Below, piece by piece: positions 39,009 through 46,900 of a stretch of DNA of 64,000 nt. The stretch's first letter is position 1. Every line of letters begins with the position of its first letter. The DNA is from Agrobacterium rubi TR3 = NBRC 13261 (lineage in GTDB: Bacteria > Pseudomonadota > Alphaproteobacteria > Rhizobiales > Rhizobiaceae), in assembly GCF_000739935.1 (NCBI RefSeq), contig NZ_BBJU01000007.1, positions 372,001 through 436,000 of the forward strand. The letters run 5' to 3'. Below the pieces are notes generated by a model. The model saw only the letters and a list, made by a program, of their open reading frames with translations. It did no database searches and had not been told where the DNA came from. The translations under genes and the position numbers were made by a program.

Positions 39009-39228
39009 TATCAGTCTATCCCTCTTAAAGTATGATGTTTCCGTGACGGTTACTTCCGTTACGTAATGTAAGTCACCAACCAGACTTATGGAAAATAAGG
39101 CAAAATTGTGGTGACTTCATTTTAAACTCGTCAAATAAAAAACGCAACTTTTGGCTGGACAAGTGAGTTTCATCGACCTAACTATGCCACGTCACGTTGT
39201 GGAATGTCGCAAATCGGAGGCTCGCTGC
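39009..39228. promoter_or_regulatory. Divergent T6SS promoter region
   Basis: These 220 bases separate impA and clpV and must hold both promoters. Two symmetric signals stand out: TTCCGTGACG and TTCCGTTACG repeated directly 15 bases apart (39039-39063), and the perfect 9-base inverted repeat AAGTCACCA and TGGTGACTT with a 30-base spacer (39070-39117). The ClpV ribosome-binding site GGAGG is at 39216-39220. In A. tumefaciens this region is under acid-responsive ExoR-ChvG/ChvI control, but I cannot assign either repeat to a regulator. Confidence 0.6.
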
Positions 39229-41898
39229 ATGTCGCAAATAGATCTCAATCGCCTTATAGAAGCGCTTGAGCCTGACCTGCGGGTATCGTTGGAAGCAGCG
39301 GCATCTGTTGCTGCGCGGCGAAATCATCGATATGTGGACATTGCTCACTGGTTGTGCGCAGTTGTAGAAAATGACAGACATGCTGACGTTTTGACTCAAC
39401 TCAAAATCCCGCTGGACAACTTGCGTGCGGAGATCGACAGGGCGCTGGACGATGCGGCAATAGGGGATGGCGACGCCCTTTCGCTATCGCAGAACGTTTT
39501 GACAACTGGTCGCGAGGCTTGGCTGCTTGCATCCCTTCAGGACGGTCGCAGCCATGTCGACCTCGTGCACCTTATTCTCGCGCTTGATGAAGAGGCATCG
39601 TTGCGAAGCCTTGTGCGCGCTGCTTTCCCATCGTTGAAGCTTATCGACCGTGCTGCACTTCAGACATTGCGTGAAGAGCAGGCTTCGCAGCCAACAGGCA
39701 AGGGTAAAAACCATGATACCTCGCCTCTCGGTGCGCAGTCTAAAGACCAAAACGATTTTCTCCGGCTCTATACCCAGGATATGACGGAAGATGCGCGTCA
39801 GGGCAAAGTCGATCCGGTCATTGGGCGTGACGACGAGTTGCGACAGATGATTGATATCCTCACCCGTCGCCGTCAGAACAACCCTATTCTCGTCGGTGAG
39901 GCCGGTGTCGGCAAAACCGCGGTTGCCGAAGCTCTGGCTCTGGAAATCGTTTCCGGCAACGTGCCAGAGAAGCTTCGGGATGTTCGTCTCCTCTCCCTCG
40001 ATCTGTCGCTGCTGCAGGCGGGAGCAGGCGTTAAGGGTGAGTTTGAAAGACGGCTGCATGGCGTAATTGATGCCGTAAAGCGTTCGCCTGAGCCCATTAT
40101 CCTTTTCATCGATGAAGCCCATGCGTTGGTTGGCGCAGGCGGTGCTGCAGGGCAGGGCGATGCTGCCAACATTTTAAAGCCAGCTCTCGCGCGCGGTGAA
40201 GTTCGCACCGTCGCAGCGACGACCTGGAGCGAATACAAGAAATACTTCGAAAAAGACGCGGCGTTGACCCGCAGGTTTCAACCGGTCCACGTGCGTGAGC
40301 CGGACGAAGCGACAGCGATCCGGATGCTCCGTGGCGTAGCAGACACTTTCATCAAGCATCATGACGTGACCATCCGCGACGAGGCTATCGTTGCTGCCGT
40401 ACAGCTGTCTGCGCGCTATATGCCCGCCCGTCAATTGCCCGATAAGGCTGTCAGCCTTCTGGATACTGCTGCCGCTGCCGTTTCCCTTGCGCGCCAGACA
40501 CTTCCCGAAAAACTTCGCAATATGGAAAGCGAGAAGCGTCTTCTTGCGACTGAGCTTGAGTGGCTGTCACGCGAGGCTTCGGACGAAGATAATGTCAAAC
40601 GCACTGACGCGATCAACAGTGAAATCGCGGGGCTTGAAACAGCTATCGACGGCTTGAGAGCCCGTTATGATGCGGAAATACTCGATTTATCGCAGGCGGA
40701 GGGATCGGATGCAGCCGTGACCGATGTCTCCAATATTGCGCCCTTGAGACCGCTAGCCGTCCAGTCCGATAGCCAGGAGGAGAGGCTTGTGCCTCTTGTC
40801 GTGGACCGGGAGATGATTGCTGCCGTGGTTTCAAGATGGACTGGCATTCCGCTTGGAAAGTTGCTTGCCGACCAGATCGAAAGTGCCAAGACGCTGGACG
40901 AGCGCATGAAGCAGCGCGTCATCGGCCAGGACTGGGCGATCGATCGTATTGCGGATGCGATGCGCGCGGCGCGAGCGGGCTTGTCCGATCCTCGACGCCC
41001 ACCCGCCGTTTTCATGCTTGTCGGCATGTCTGGAACAGGAAAAACGGAGACAGCTCTATCGCTTGCAGATCTGCTCTATGGCGGCAATGGCCACCTGACG
41101 ACGATCAATATGTCCGAGTTCAAGGAAGAGCATAAGGTTTCACTGCTTCTTGGTTCGCCGCCCGGCTACGTCGGTTATGGCGAGGGTGGCGTTTTGACGG
41201 AAGCCGTTCGCCGTCGTCCGTTCGGAGTCTTGCTCCTGGACGAAATCGATAAGGCGCATCCTGGCGTGCAGGACATCTTTTATCAGGTGTTCGACAAGGG
41301 AATGTTGAAAGACGGCGAAGGACGCGACATCGATTTTAAAAACACGACGATTTTCATGACCGCCAATACTGGGTCGGAACTTCTGACGGCTCTGTCGGCA
41401 GACCCTGACACGATGCCTGAAGGCGAGGCTCTCGAGGCGCTTCTGATGCCGGAACTGACGAAACAGTTCAAGCCCGCGTTTCTTGGACGTACGGTTATCC
41501 TGCCTTTCATGCCGCTCGGATCAGAGCAGCTGTCGCGGATCGTTGACATACAAATCCGTAAGATCGCCGAGCGGGTACGCACGGCCTACGGCACAGAGCT
41601 GGAACTTTCGGCAGCTGCCCGCGAGGCGCTGGTTGGTCGTGCCGGTTCGAGCGAGATCGGCGCACGCGCCATTGAAATCATGATTGGCAGGGACTTGCTG
41701 CCACCATTGTCCAGCTTCTTTCTGGAGAAAGTCATTGCTGGCGAAAAGGTGAAGCGCGTGACTGTCGATTTTGATGAGACCGGGTTCGGCATTCGCGCCG
41801 ATGAGGTTGGGAATATGGACGAATTCGCAGCGGCCCCCGCGGCTGAGGTGGATAAAGTTGCCGCGTCGGATGGGGTTTCTCGACGCATGCGGCATTAG
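39229..41898 (+). CDS. clpV: T6SS sheath-recycling ATPase ClpV
   Basis: An 889-residue AAA+ protein of the ClpB/Hsp104 class specialised for T6SS. An N-terminal Clp-N domain (to about 150) is followed by two AAA domains with Walker A motifs GEAGVGKTA and GMSGTGKTE and the Walker B segments ILFIDEAHAL and VLLLDEIDKA. The linker between the AAA domains is short, as in ClpV. ATG at 39229 is chosen because GGAGG is eight bases upstream; earlier in-frame TTG and ATG codons at 39151 and 39184 lack a site. ClpV extracts TssC after contraction. Its position beside hcp, not a proteostasis operon, separates it from ClpB. Confidence 0.95.
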   Translation: MSQIDLNRLIEALEPDLRVSLEAAASVAARRNHRYVDIAHWLCAVVENDRHADVLTQLKIPLDNLRAEIDRALDDAAIGDGDALSLSQNVLTTGREAWLLASLQDGRSHVDLVHLILALDEEASLRSLVRAAFPSLKLIDRAALQTLREEQASQPTGKGKNHDTSPLGAQSKDQNDFLRLYTQDMTEDARQGKVDPVIGRDDELRQMIDILTRRRQNNPILVGEAGVGKTAVAEALALEIVSGNVPEKLRDVRLLSLDLSLLQAGAGVKGEFERRLHGVIDAVKRSPEPIILFIDEAHALVGAGGAAGQGDAANILKPALARGEVRTVAATTWSEYKKYFEKDAALTRRFQPVHVREPDEATAIRMLRGVADTFIKHHDVTIRDEAIVAAVQLSARYMPARQLPDKAVSLLDTAAAAVSLARQTLPEKLRNMESEKRLLATELEWLSREASDEDNVKRTDAINSEIAGLETAIDGLRARYDAEILDLSQAEGSDAAVTDVSNIAPLRPLAVQSDSQEERLVPLVVDREMIAAVVSRWTGIPLGKLLADQIESAKTLDERMKQRVIGQDWAIDRIADAMRAARAGLSDPRRPPAVFMLVGMSGTGKTETALSLADLLYGGNGHLTTINMSEFKEEHKVSLLLGSPPGYVGYGEGGVLTEAVRRRPFGVLLLDEIDKAHPGVQDIFYQVFDKGMLKDGEGRDIDFKNTTIFMTANTGSELLTALSADPDTMPEGEALEALLMPELTKQFKPAFLGRTVILPFMPLGSEQLSRIVDIQIRKIAERVRTAYGTELELSAAAREALVGRAGSSEIGARAIEIMIGRDLLPPLSSFFLEKVIAGEKVKRVTVDFDETGFGIRADEVGNMDEFAAAPAAEVDKVAASDGVSRRMRH

Positions 41899-41957
41899 AC
41901 GAAAGGTAACGTGGCCTCAAAGCGAGAGGTCTTTCAATCATTACAGGAGCTTACAGT

Positions 41958-42434
41958 ATGCCAATTTATCTGCAGTTGGACGGCATTCAGGGTGATGCAA
42001 CCCATGAGGAACACCGTAAGTGGATGGATATCGAAGCCCTCCACTGGAACGTCGCTCGTAACATGAATACCTCTGCCGGTTCTGCGGCGAACCGTGAAGC
42101 CTCCGAGCCGACAATCTCGGAAGTGATCCTCACGAAAGTCAGCGACTCCTCGTCCACCAAGCTTTTTGGTGAAGCGTGCGCTGGCCGCACCGGCAAGCAG
42201 GCGACGATCCACCTCGTCACCACCGGCAACCCAGGCAATACCTATATCGAGTATCTGCTGACCAATACTTTGATCGCCAGCTACTCGGTCGATTCAAGCG
42301 GTGACCGTCCTGTTGAGACTATCAAGCTCAACTTCACCAAGCTTGAAGTGAAGTACACACCGTTCGACGATCAGAACAACCCGCAGTCGCCAATGATCTC
42401 GTCTTACGATCTGGCGACAACAAAGGCAGCCTAA
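41958..42434 (+). CDS. hcp: T6SS tube protein Hcp
   Basis: A 158-residue protein forming the hexameric inner tube that is expelled with the spike. Family segments are MPIYLQLDGIQGDATHEEH, then ASEPTISEVILTKVSDSSS and GNTYIEYLLTNTLIASYSV. CAGGAGC lies seven bases before the start. A strong GC-rich hairpin follows the gene and probably reduces transcription into the effector genes, which fits the high dose of Hcp needed. This is the only hcp in the window. Confidence 0.97.
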   Translation: MPIYLQLDGIQGDATHEEHRKWMDIEALHWNVARNMNTSAGSAANREASEPTISEVILTKVSDSSSTKLFGEACAGRTGKQATIHLVTTGNPGNTYIEYLLTNTLIASYSVDSSGDRPVETIKLNFTKLEVKYTPFDDQNNPQSPMISSYDLATTKAA

Positions 42435-42445
42435 TTGCCTTGCCT

Positions 42446-42477
42446 CCGGTGCGGGATTACCCCCGCACCGGGGTTTC
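42446..42477 (+). terminator. Strong hairpin, probable partial terminator after hcp
   Basis: CCGGTGCGGG and CCCGCACCGG form a perfect 10-base stem with loop ATTACC, followed by GGTTTCC. It lies 11 bases after the hcp stop codon and before the immunity-effector pair. The short T tract suggests attenuation rather than complete stop. Confidence 0.65.
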
Positions 42478-42538
42478 CTATGGCGGATGCGGTCTTCGGG
42501 CCGTGTTTGTTTCACTGCGACTTCTGATGGGTGAGCAC

Positions 42539-42925
42539 ATGCCCGATATTGTTCCAGCGCTCATCGCGACCGCAGTCCTATCCATAATGCTGGGTACCGG
42601 GTCAGCGCATGCGCAAGATCGGACCTGGATATTTTCCGGTTCAGAGTTGAAACAGGCGATCGAAGGGAAATTCGCTCCCGAAGCCTCCGATCCGGAACTT
42701 CGCCGCATGATATCTGTGGCAAAAAGCAGCGCCTATATCGCTGGCGTGGCCGATGCGACCGCAAGCAAGCAATGGTGTGGAGCGGGTGTCGCGCCGCATG
42801 AACTTACAGATCGCGTCTATACCTATCTGGTCGATGCGCCCTCAGAAACGCTCAGCCAGGCCGCCGCTAGCTTGGTGGAAAAGGCGCTTGCGAGCTCATT
42901 TCCGTGTGAACCCAAAAAGAACTGA
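42539..42925 (+). CDS. tai: Tai-type immunity protein for the T6SS amidase
   Basis: A 128-residue periplasmic protein with a signal peptide (MPDIVPALIATAVLSIMLG, cleavage near AHA-QDR). The mature part resembles the Rap1a/Tai fold: a helical core with YIAGVADATASKQWCG and a second cysteine near the end (SSFPCEP), which may pair in a disulfide. It precedes the amidase by 12 bases, the order seen for tai-tae in A. tumefaciens. Its role would be to block self-intoxication by neighbouring cells of the same strain. ATG at 42527 is an alternative that adds four residues. Confidence 0.85.
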   Translation: MPDIVPALIATAVLSIMLGTGSAHAQDRTWIFSGSELKQAIEGKFAPEASDPELRRMISVAKSSAYIAGVADATASKQWCGAGVAPHELTDRVYTYLVDAPSETLSQAAASLVEKALASSFPCEPKKN

Positions 42926-42937
42926 TCGGATCCCGTC

Positions 42938-43438
42938 ATGCGCATCGATTTTGACACTCTCTATGCAAACTATCCAAGCAGCGAAGTATCGCGTGGCAAC
43001 CACGTCAGTCAAAAAGACCTGTTCACCGAGATTGGTTGGGACGATTTCATAGGGAACCCTAACTACAACAACACCTGCGCCATTCGTGTCAGTCTTGCTT
43101 TCGTCAAATCGGGTATCAACATCGTCCCCGGTTCTCACAAAATACAAAAGGGACCGTTCGCCGGGAAAGGCGTAGAGGTTTCGATGCGACGGCTTGCCGA
43201 TCTTCTCGCGCGCAACAATTACCTCGGCCGATATGAGCCCTACACACCCGCGAGTGCGCAAAACGGTATCGGGGCTCGCAAAGGCGTTGTCGCCTTCAAC
43301 AACATTCCCGGTTATCGCGGTGGCGGCCACATCGACCTCGTTCTCGGTGGAGCAGACGCAACGCAATGTGGTTCGCATTGCTACTACAATTCCGAGACCA
43401 TCTGGTTCTGGCCACTACAGTCCGGCCGCGTGTCCTGA
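42938..43438 (+). CDS. tae: Tae4-family peptidoglycan amidase effector
   Basis: A 166-residue papain-like amidase of the Tae4 family, which cuts peptide crosslinks of peptidoglycan after T6SS delivery into the periplasm of a competitor. The catalytic cysteine lies in NTCAIRVS (C47) and the histidine in GGGHIDLV (H131), with D133 close by; C144 and C148 (CGSHC) probably form a disulfide. There is no signal peptide, as expected for a T6SS cargo. It is the only effector gene seen in this locus. Confidence 0.93.
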   Translation: MRIDFDTLYANYPSSEVSRGNHVSQKDLFTEIGWDDFIGNPNYNNTCAIRVSLAFVKSGINIVPGSHKIQKGPFAGKGVEVSMRRLADLLARNNYLGRYEPYTPASAQNGIGARKGVVAFNNIPGYRGGGHIDLVLGGADATQCGSHCYYNSETIWFWPLQSGRVS

Positions 43439-43918
43439 TGTTGCTGCTCATGACCGAACAGTCCCCTCCCTTGTTACCATGCGGAGTTGGTTGGTCGTGA
43501 TCGGCTCGACTGCCTGACTTTCTCCCATGATATTTGTAAAGGTGATGCCGTGTCAGGCACACTGTCCTTTCAACCATTACCGGTCATCTGAAACACTATT
43601 GCGCGCGGGTCGGTACTGATTTCTAGAGACTGGCGTTTGATGAAATGCTGCTGGTGGCATCCGGTATTTATGCCGATGACCTTTTCGGCTTTACGCCCGC
43701 TTTCGATATGGCTGAAGTGAGCCGCGAGAGAAACGCAGGCTGTGATGCGCTGAAAGTAAATCTTGCGATCTCTGGCGGGTTCTTCGAAAAAATGTTGAAA
43801 GCAGGCAGGCCTGATTATCGGCTTATGCTAGGGCTATAACGATTCCGCAGAATCCGTCGTCCTCAGCTGTCTGCTGATGGACCGGTTCAAGCCGCGTTTG
43901 TTTTAGAGGAGGCCAGAC
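43439..43918. other. 480-base gap at the end of the T6SS effector operon
   Basis: No vgrG, adaptor, toxin or PAAR gene is present here. A 64-codon open frame (43645-43839, MLLVASGIYADDLFGFTPAF...) has no clear ribosome-binding site, and I do not recognise the product; a stop codon lies a few codons upstream in the same frame, so it could be a fragment of a lost gene. GAGGAGGCC just before 43919 serves the next gene. Confidence 0.5.
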
Positions 43919-44812
43919 ATGACCAAACGTATTATTTTTACAGGTGGCACAGGCAAGGCCGGGCGCCATGCCGTTCAACAGTTGCTAGACAAAGGTTACT
44001 CCGTTTTGAATATCGACCTGAAGCCTCTGGATTTGCCGGGGGTGAACACGTTGATCGCGGATATCACCGACAGCGGTCAGGTTTTCAATGCGCTGACGAC
44101 GCATTTTGGTTTTGGCGGTTTTGAGAATGGCGCGCCGCCCGCTGCGCCTGATGCAGTCGTGCATTTTGCAGCCATTCCACGCGTATTGATCGAGCCCGAT
44201 AACAAGACATTCGAAGCCAATGTCGTCGGCACGTACAATGTCATCGAGGCTTCCATGAAGCTGGGCGTGCGCAAAGTCATTATCGCCTCAAGCGAAACGA
44301 CCTATGGCGTTTGCTTTGCGGAAGGCGACAAGGATTTTCATAGCTTCCCACTGGATGAGAGCTACGATAGCGACCCGATGGACAGCTATGGCTTGTCAAA
44401 GCTCGTCAACGAAAAGACGGCGCGTGCTTTCGCCATGCGCTACGGGGCGGACATTTACGCTCTGCGAATCGCCAATGTGATCGAGCCGCATGAATATTCC
44501 AACTTTCCAGCATATCTGGACGATCCGATGTCTCGAAAACGCAATGCCTGGAGCTATGTCGACGCCCGAGATTTGGGCAATCTTGTTCACCTCTGCATCG
44601 AGAAAGACCGGCTTGGATTTCAGGTGTTCAATGCCGTCAACGACACCATCACCGCCGATCTGCCGACCGCCGAATTTCTTGCCAAATATTGCCCTGATAC
44701 TCCGATCTTGCGTGAGATGGGGCCGGATGAGGCGCCGCTTTCCAACCGCAAGGCGCGTGAGGTTCTGGGCTTTAAAGAAGAGCATCCCTGGAAGCGGTAC
44801 GTCACGCGTTAA
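43919..44812 (+). CDS. NAD-dependent epimerase/dehydratase family protein
   Basis: A 297-residue extended short-chain dehydrogenase. The N-terminal nucleotide-binding motif is TGGTGKAG (8-15), the active-site serine/threonine lies in SSETTYG (about 123-129), and the catalytic pair is YGLSK (about 157-161). It probably acts on a nucleotide sugar or a sugar acid, but the substrate is not evident. It has its own ribosome-binding site (GAGGAGG) and terminator at 44856, so it looks monocistronic and separate from the T6SS effectors. Confidence 0.85.
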   Translation: MTKRIIFTGGTGKAGRHAVQQLLDKGYSVLNIDLKPLDLPGVNTLIADITDSGQVFNALTTHFGFGGFENGAPPAAPDAVVHFAAIPRVLIEPDNKTFEANVVGTYNVIEASMKLGVRKVIIASSETTYGVCFAEGDKDFHSFPLDESYDSDPMDSYGLSKLVNEKTARAFAMRYGADIYALRIANVIEPHEYSNFPAYLDDPMSRKRNAWSYVDARDLGNLVHLCIEKDRLGFQVFNAVNDTITADLPTAEFLAKYCPDTPILREMGPDEAPLSNRKAREVLGFKEEHPWKRYVTR

Positions 44813-44855
44813 CGTTTGAAATCCTTCTGCCGATTCTATGGCCTTGAGAGGACAG

Positions 44856-44894
44856 ATGGCTGTTCCGTGAACACGGATCAGCCATTTATTTTTT
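44856..44894 (+). terminator. Rho-independent terminator after the epimerase gene
   Basis: ATGGCTG and CAGCCAT pair, with an inner TCCG/CGGA extension across one T-T mismatch, and the stem is followed by TTATTTTTT. It lies 44 bases after the stop codon. Confidence 0.85.
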
Positions 44895-45273
44895 GAATTC
44901 GAGCCACCGTTCGTCACTAATAAATGTCCATTACGCGCAGAGTTCGCGGCAATTATCATGGCCGCTCCACTCCACAATCGAGTCCCGATGCCCATCGCCG
45001 CTGGGCAAAGCGTGGCCTTGATCGAGCTATGCATGGACCGCTGTATTCCTTACGATTGTGGGCTTTTTGCCCATTTCTTGGCGCTTACGTTGACCCACAA
45101 GAGGCAACTGCACAGACAAAAAGCGTCCCGACAAAAGAGATCTTACGACTTCTAAAAGAGGCTTTACAAATGATATAAAGTGATAACAATAGAAAGTATA
45201 AAGCGACCTCCTGATGAGGGAAACGGCGGCTGAAATCGGTCGTGCAGGGAGGTCGCGCGTACTGGAGGTCGTC
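44895..45273. promoter_or_regulatory. Upstream region of the catabolic operon with repeated TATAAA motifs
   Basis: This gap should contain the promoter of the 15-gene operon. Near its right end GATATAAAGTG (45173-45183) and AGTATAAAGCG (45196-45206) form a direct repeat spaced 23 bases. A related GGTATAAATG occurs upstream of the operon's GntR gene (minus strand, 60715-60706), so these may be operator half-sites. A low-complexity open frame at 44924-45178 has no recognisable product or ribosome-binding site and is not called. CTGGAGG sits before the ATG at 45274. Confidence 0.45.
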
Positions 45274-45951
45274 ATGGAAACGTCATCGCTCACCGCCCGT
45301 CAATTGTACGAGAACGCCAAGGCAAATCCGACGCGCAAGCGTTTTGGGTTCGGTCGCAAGCCGATGCTGATCAACATCGATCTGCAATGTGCCTACACGT
45401 CTTTGGGCGAGTTTGTCTCCGCTTACGAAACCGACCCCCGGCAGCTCGAATACGTCAACACGCTGTCAAATCTCGCCCGCGACAAGGGCCTGCCCGTGAC
45501 CTGGACCTATGTGGCCTACATGGAATCGGGCGAAGATTGCGGCGTCTGGGGCACACGCACGAATACGCCGGATTCCCTGCAGAACATCAAGGTCGGTTCG
45601 CGCAGAGCCGAGTTCGATCCGCGTCTGGAGATTGACCATGTCAAAGACATCATCATGAACAAGCGCATGGCGTCGCCGTTTCATGAGACTAATCTTCAGT
45701 CGCTGATGGTCTGGCACCAGTGTGATACGGTCGTCCTGACGGGCGGTTCGACATCTGGCTGCGTCCGCGCCTGCGTGGTGGATTCGATTTCGCGCGGATA
45801 CAGGGTCATCGTTCCCGAGGAGTGTGTGGCGGACAAGCATGAGAGCCCGCATTTCGCCAATCTCTACGATATCTCCGTGAAGTATGGCGACGTCATCCCG
45901 GTCTCGGATGCCATTGCCTGGTACGAGGCCTATCAGCCGGAGGTTCGCTGA
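45274..45951 (+). CDS. Isochorismatase-fold cysteine amidohydrolase (N-carbamoylsarcosine amidase/half-amidase type)
   Basis: A 225-residue cytoplasmic hydrolase. The catalytic triad is visible: D36 in NIDLQCAY, K130 in IMNKRMAS and C163 in GGSTSGCVRAC. The closest described relatives by these motifs are N-carbamoylsarcosine amidase, maleamate amidase and related enzymes that release ammonia, or ammonia plus CO2, from amides. As the first operon gene it probably removes nitrogen from a ring-opened substrate made by one of the next two enzymes. ATG at 45274 follows GGAGG by six bases; an earlier in-frame ATG at 45214 lacks a site. Confidence 0.85.
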   Translation: METSSLTARQLYENAKANPTRKRFGFGRKPMLINIDLQCAYTSLGEFVSAYETDPRQLEYVNTLSNLARDKGLPVTWTYVAYMESGEDCGVWGTRTNTPDSLQNIKVGSRRAEFDPRLEIDHVKDIIMNKRMASPFHETNLQSLMVWHQCDTVVLTGGSTSGCVRACVVDSISRGYRVIVPEECVADKHESPHFANLYDISVKYGDVIPVSDAIAWYEAYQPEVR

Positions 45952-45952
45952 G

Positions 45953-46900
45953 ATGGCCGCTGAAGACACCGCCATGAAATCGGATCTGGGGCTCTACGAT
46001 TATCTGCCCTGGCCCAACCGCCCGAAGATCGTCTGGCCCGGCAACAAGAAGATCGCCGTCTGGATTGCGCCGAACATAGAATTCTACGAATACAACCCGC
46101 CCAACAACCCGACCCGTACACCCTGGGCGCGGCCAAACCCGGATGTTCTGCAATATTCCCATCGCGATTACGGCAACCGCGCCGGTTGGCAACGGATGAT
46201 GGCGGCGATGGACAAGGCGGGTTTTCGCGGCTCTGTCTCGCTCAATGTCGCGCTCTGCGATCACCACCCTGAAATCATCAAGGCCTGTGCGGATCGTGGC
46301 TGGGAGTTCTTTTCCCACGGTATCTACAACACGCGCTATGTCTATAATCTCGATATCGAGCAGGAACGCGCTGTTATCCGCGATGCCTTCGATACGGTGC
46401 GCAAGCACACCGGTCAGGAACTGGCTGGATGGCTCTCGCCGGCACTGTCCAACAATTTCTGGACGATGGACATTCTGTCGGAAGCGGGCATTCAATACAC
46501 CTGCGACATGTTTCATGACGACCAGCCAATGCCGGTGAAGGTCAAGTCCGGCAAGCTGATTTCTATGCCGTACTCGCTCGAGATGAACGATGTCATCGTT
46601 TACAACAGCCAGAAGGTCACGCCGCGCCACTATGGCGAAATCATCAAGCGGCAGTTCGATCAGCTTTACAAGGAAGGCGATGAGAGCGGCACGGTCATGT
46701 GCATTCCGCTGCATCCCTATCTCGTAGGCCAGCCGCATCGCATCGACGCCTTTGCCGAAGCCATCGAATATATCGCGGGACATGACGGCGTTTGGCAAAC
46801 GACAGGCCGCGAAATCGCTGCCGCCTATCACGCCAGCGGTGTCTATGACGCCATGAGTGCTGCCATGGTCGCCCATAATTCCGGGAAGGGAGCGCGCTGA
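45953..46900 (+). CDS. PuuE-type polysaccharide-deacetylase-fold amidohydrolase, paralogue 1
   Basis: A 315-residue protein of the NodB/polysaccharide deacetylase superfamily in the allantoinase (PuuE) and cyclic-imidase branch. The typical deacetylase Asp-Asp motif is absent; the strand instead reads APNIEFYEYN (about 39-48). Histidine motifs FFSHGIYN, GWLSPALS and CIPLHPYLV are present. Enzymes of this branch open ring amides such as allantoin, succinimide or maleimide. It has no signal peptide, so it does not act on cell-wall sugars. One base separates it from the amidohydrolase, and it overlaps the next gene by one base. Confidence 0.82.
   Translation: MAAEDTAMKSDLGLYDYLPWPNRPKIVWPGNKKIAVWIAPNIEFYEYNPPNNPTRTPWARPNPDVLQYSHRDYGNRAGWQRMMAAMDKAGFRGSVSLNVALCDHHPEIIKACADRGWEFFSHGIYNTRYVYNLDIEQERAVIRDAFDTVRKHTGQELAGWLSPALSNNFWTMDILSEAGIQYTCDMFHDDQPMPVKVKSGKLISMPYSLEMNDVIVYNSQKVTPRHYGEIIKRQFDQLYKEGDESGTVMCIPLHPYLVGQPHRIDAFAEAIEYIAGHDGVWQTTGREIAAAYHASGVYDAMSAAMVAHNSGKGAR

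Noticed and set aside
39229-41898. Housekeeping ClpB chaperone
   Set aside because: The domain layout is similar, but the short middle linker and the position beside hcp and divergent from impA mark it as ClpV.
44924-45178. An 84-codon open frame in the gap before the catabolic operon
   Set aside because: No ribosome-binding site, no recognisable product, and it overlaps the likely control region.
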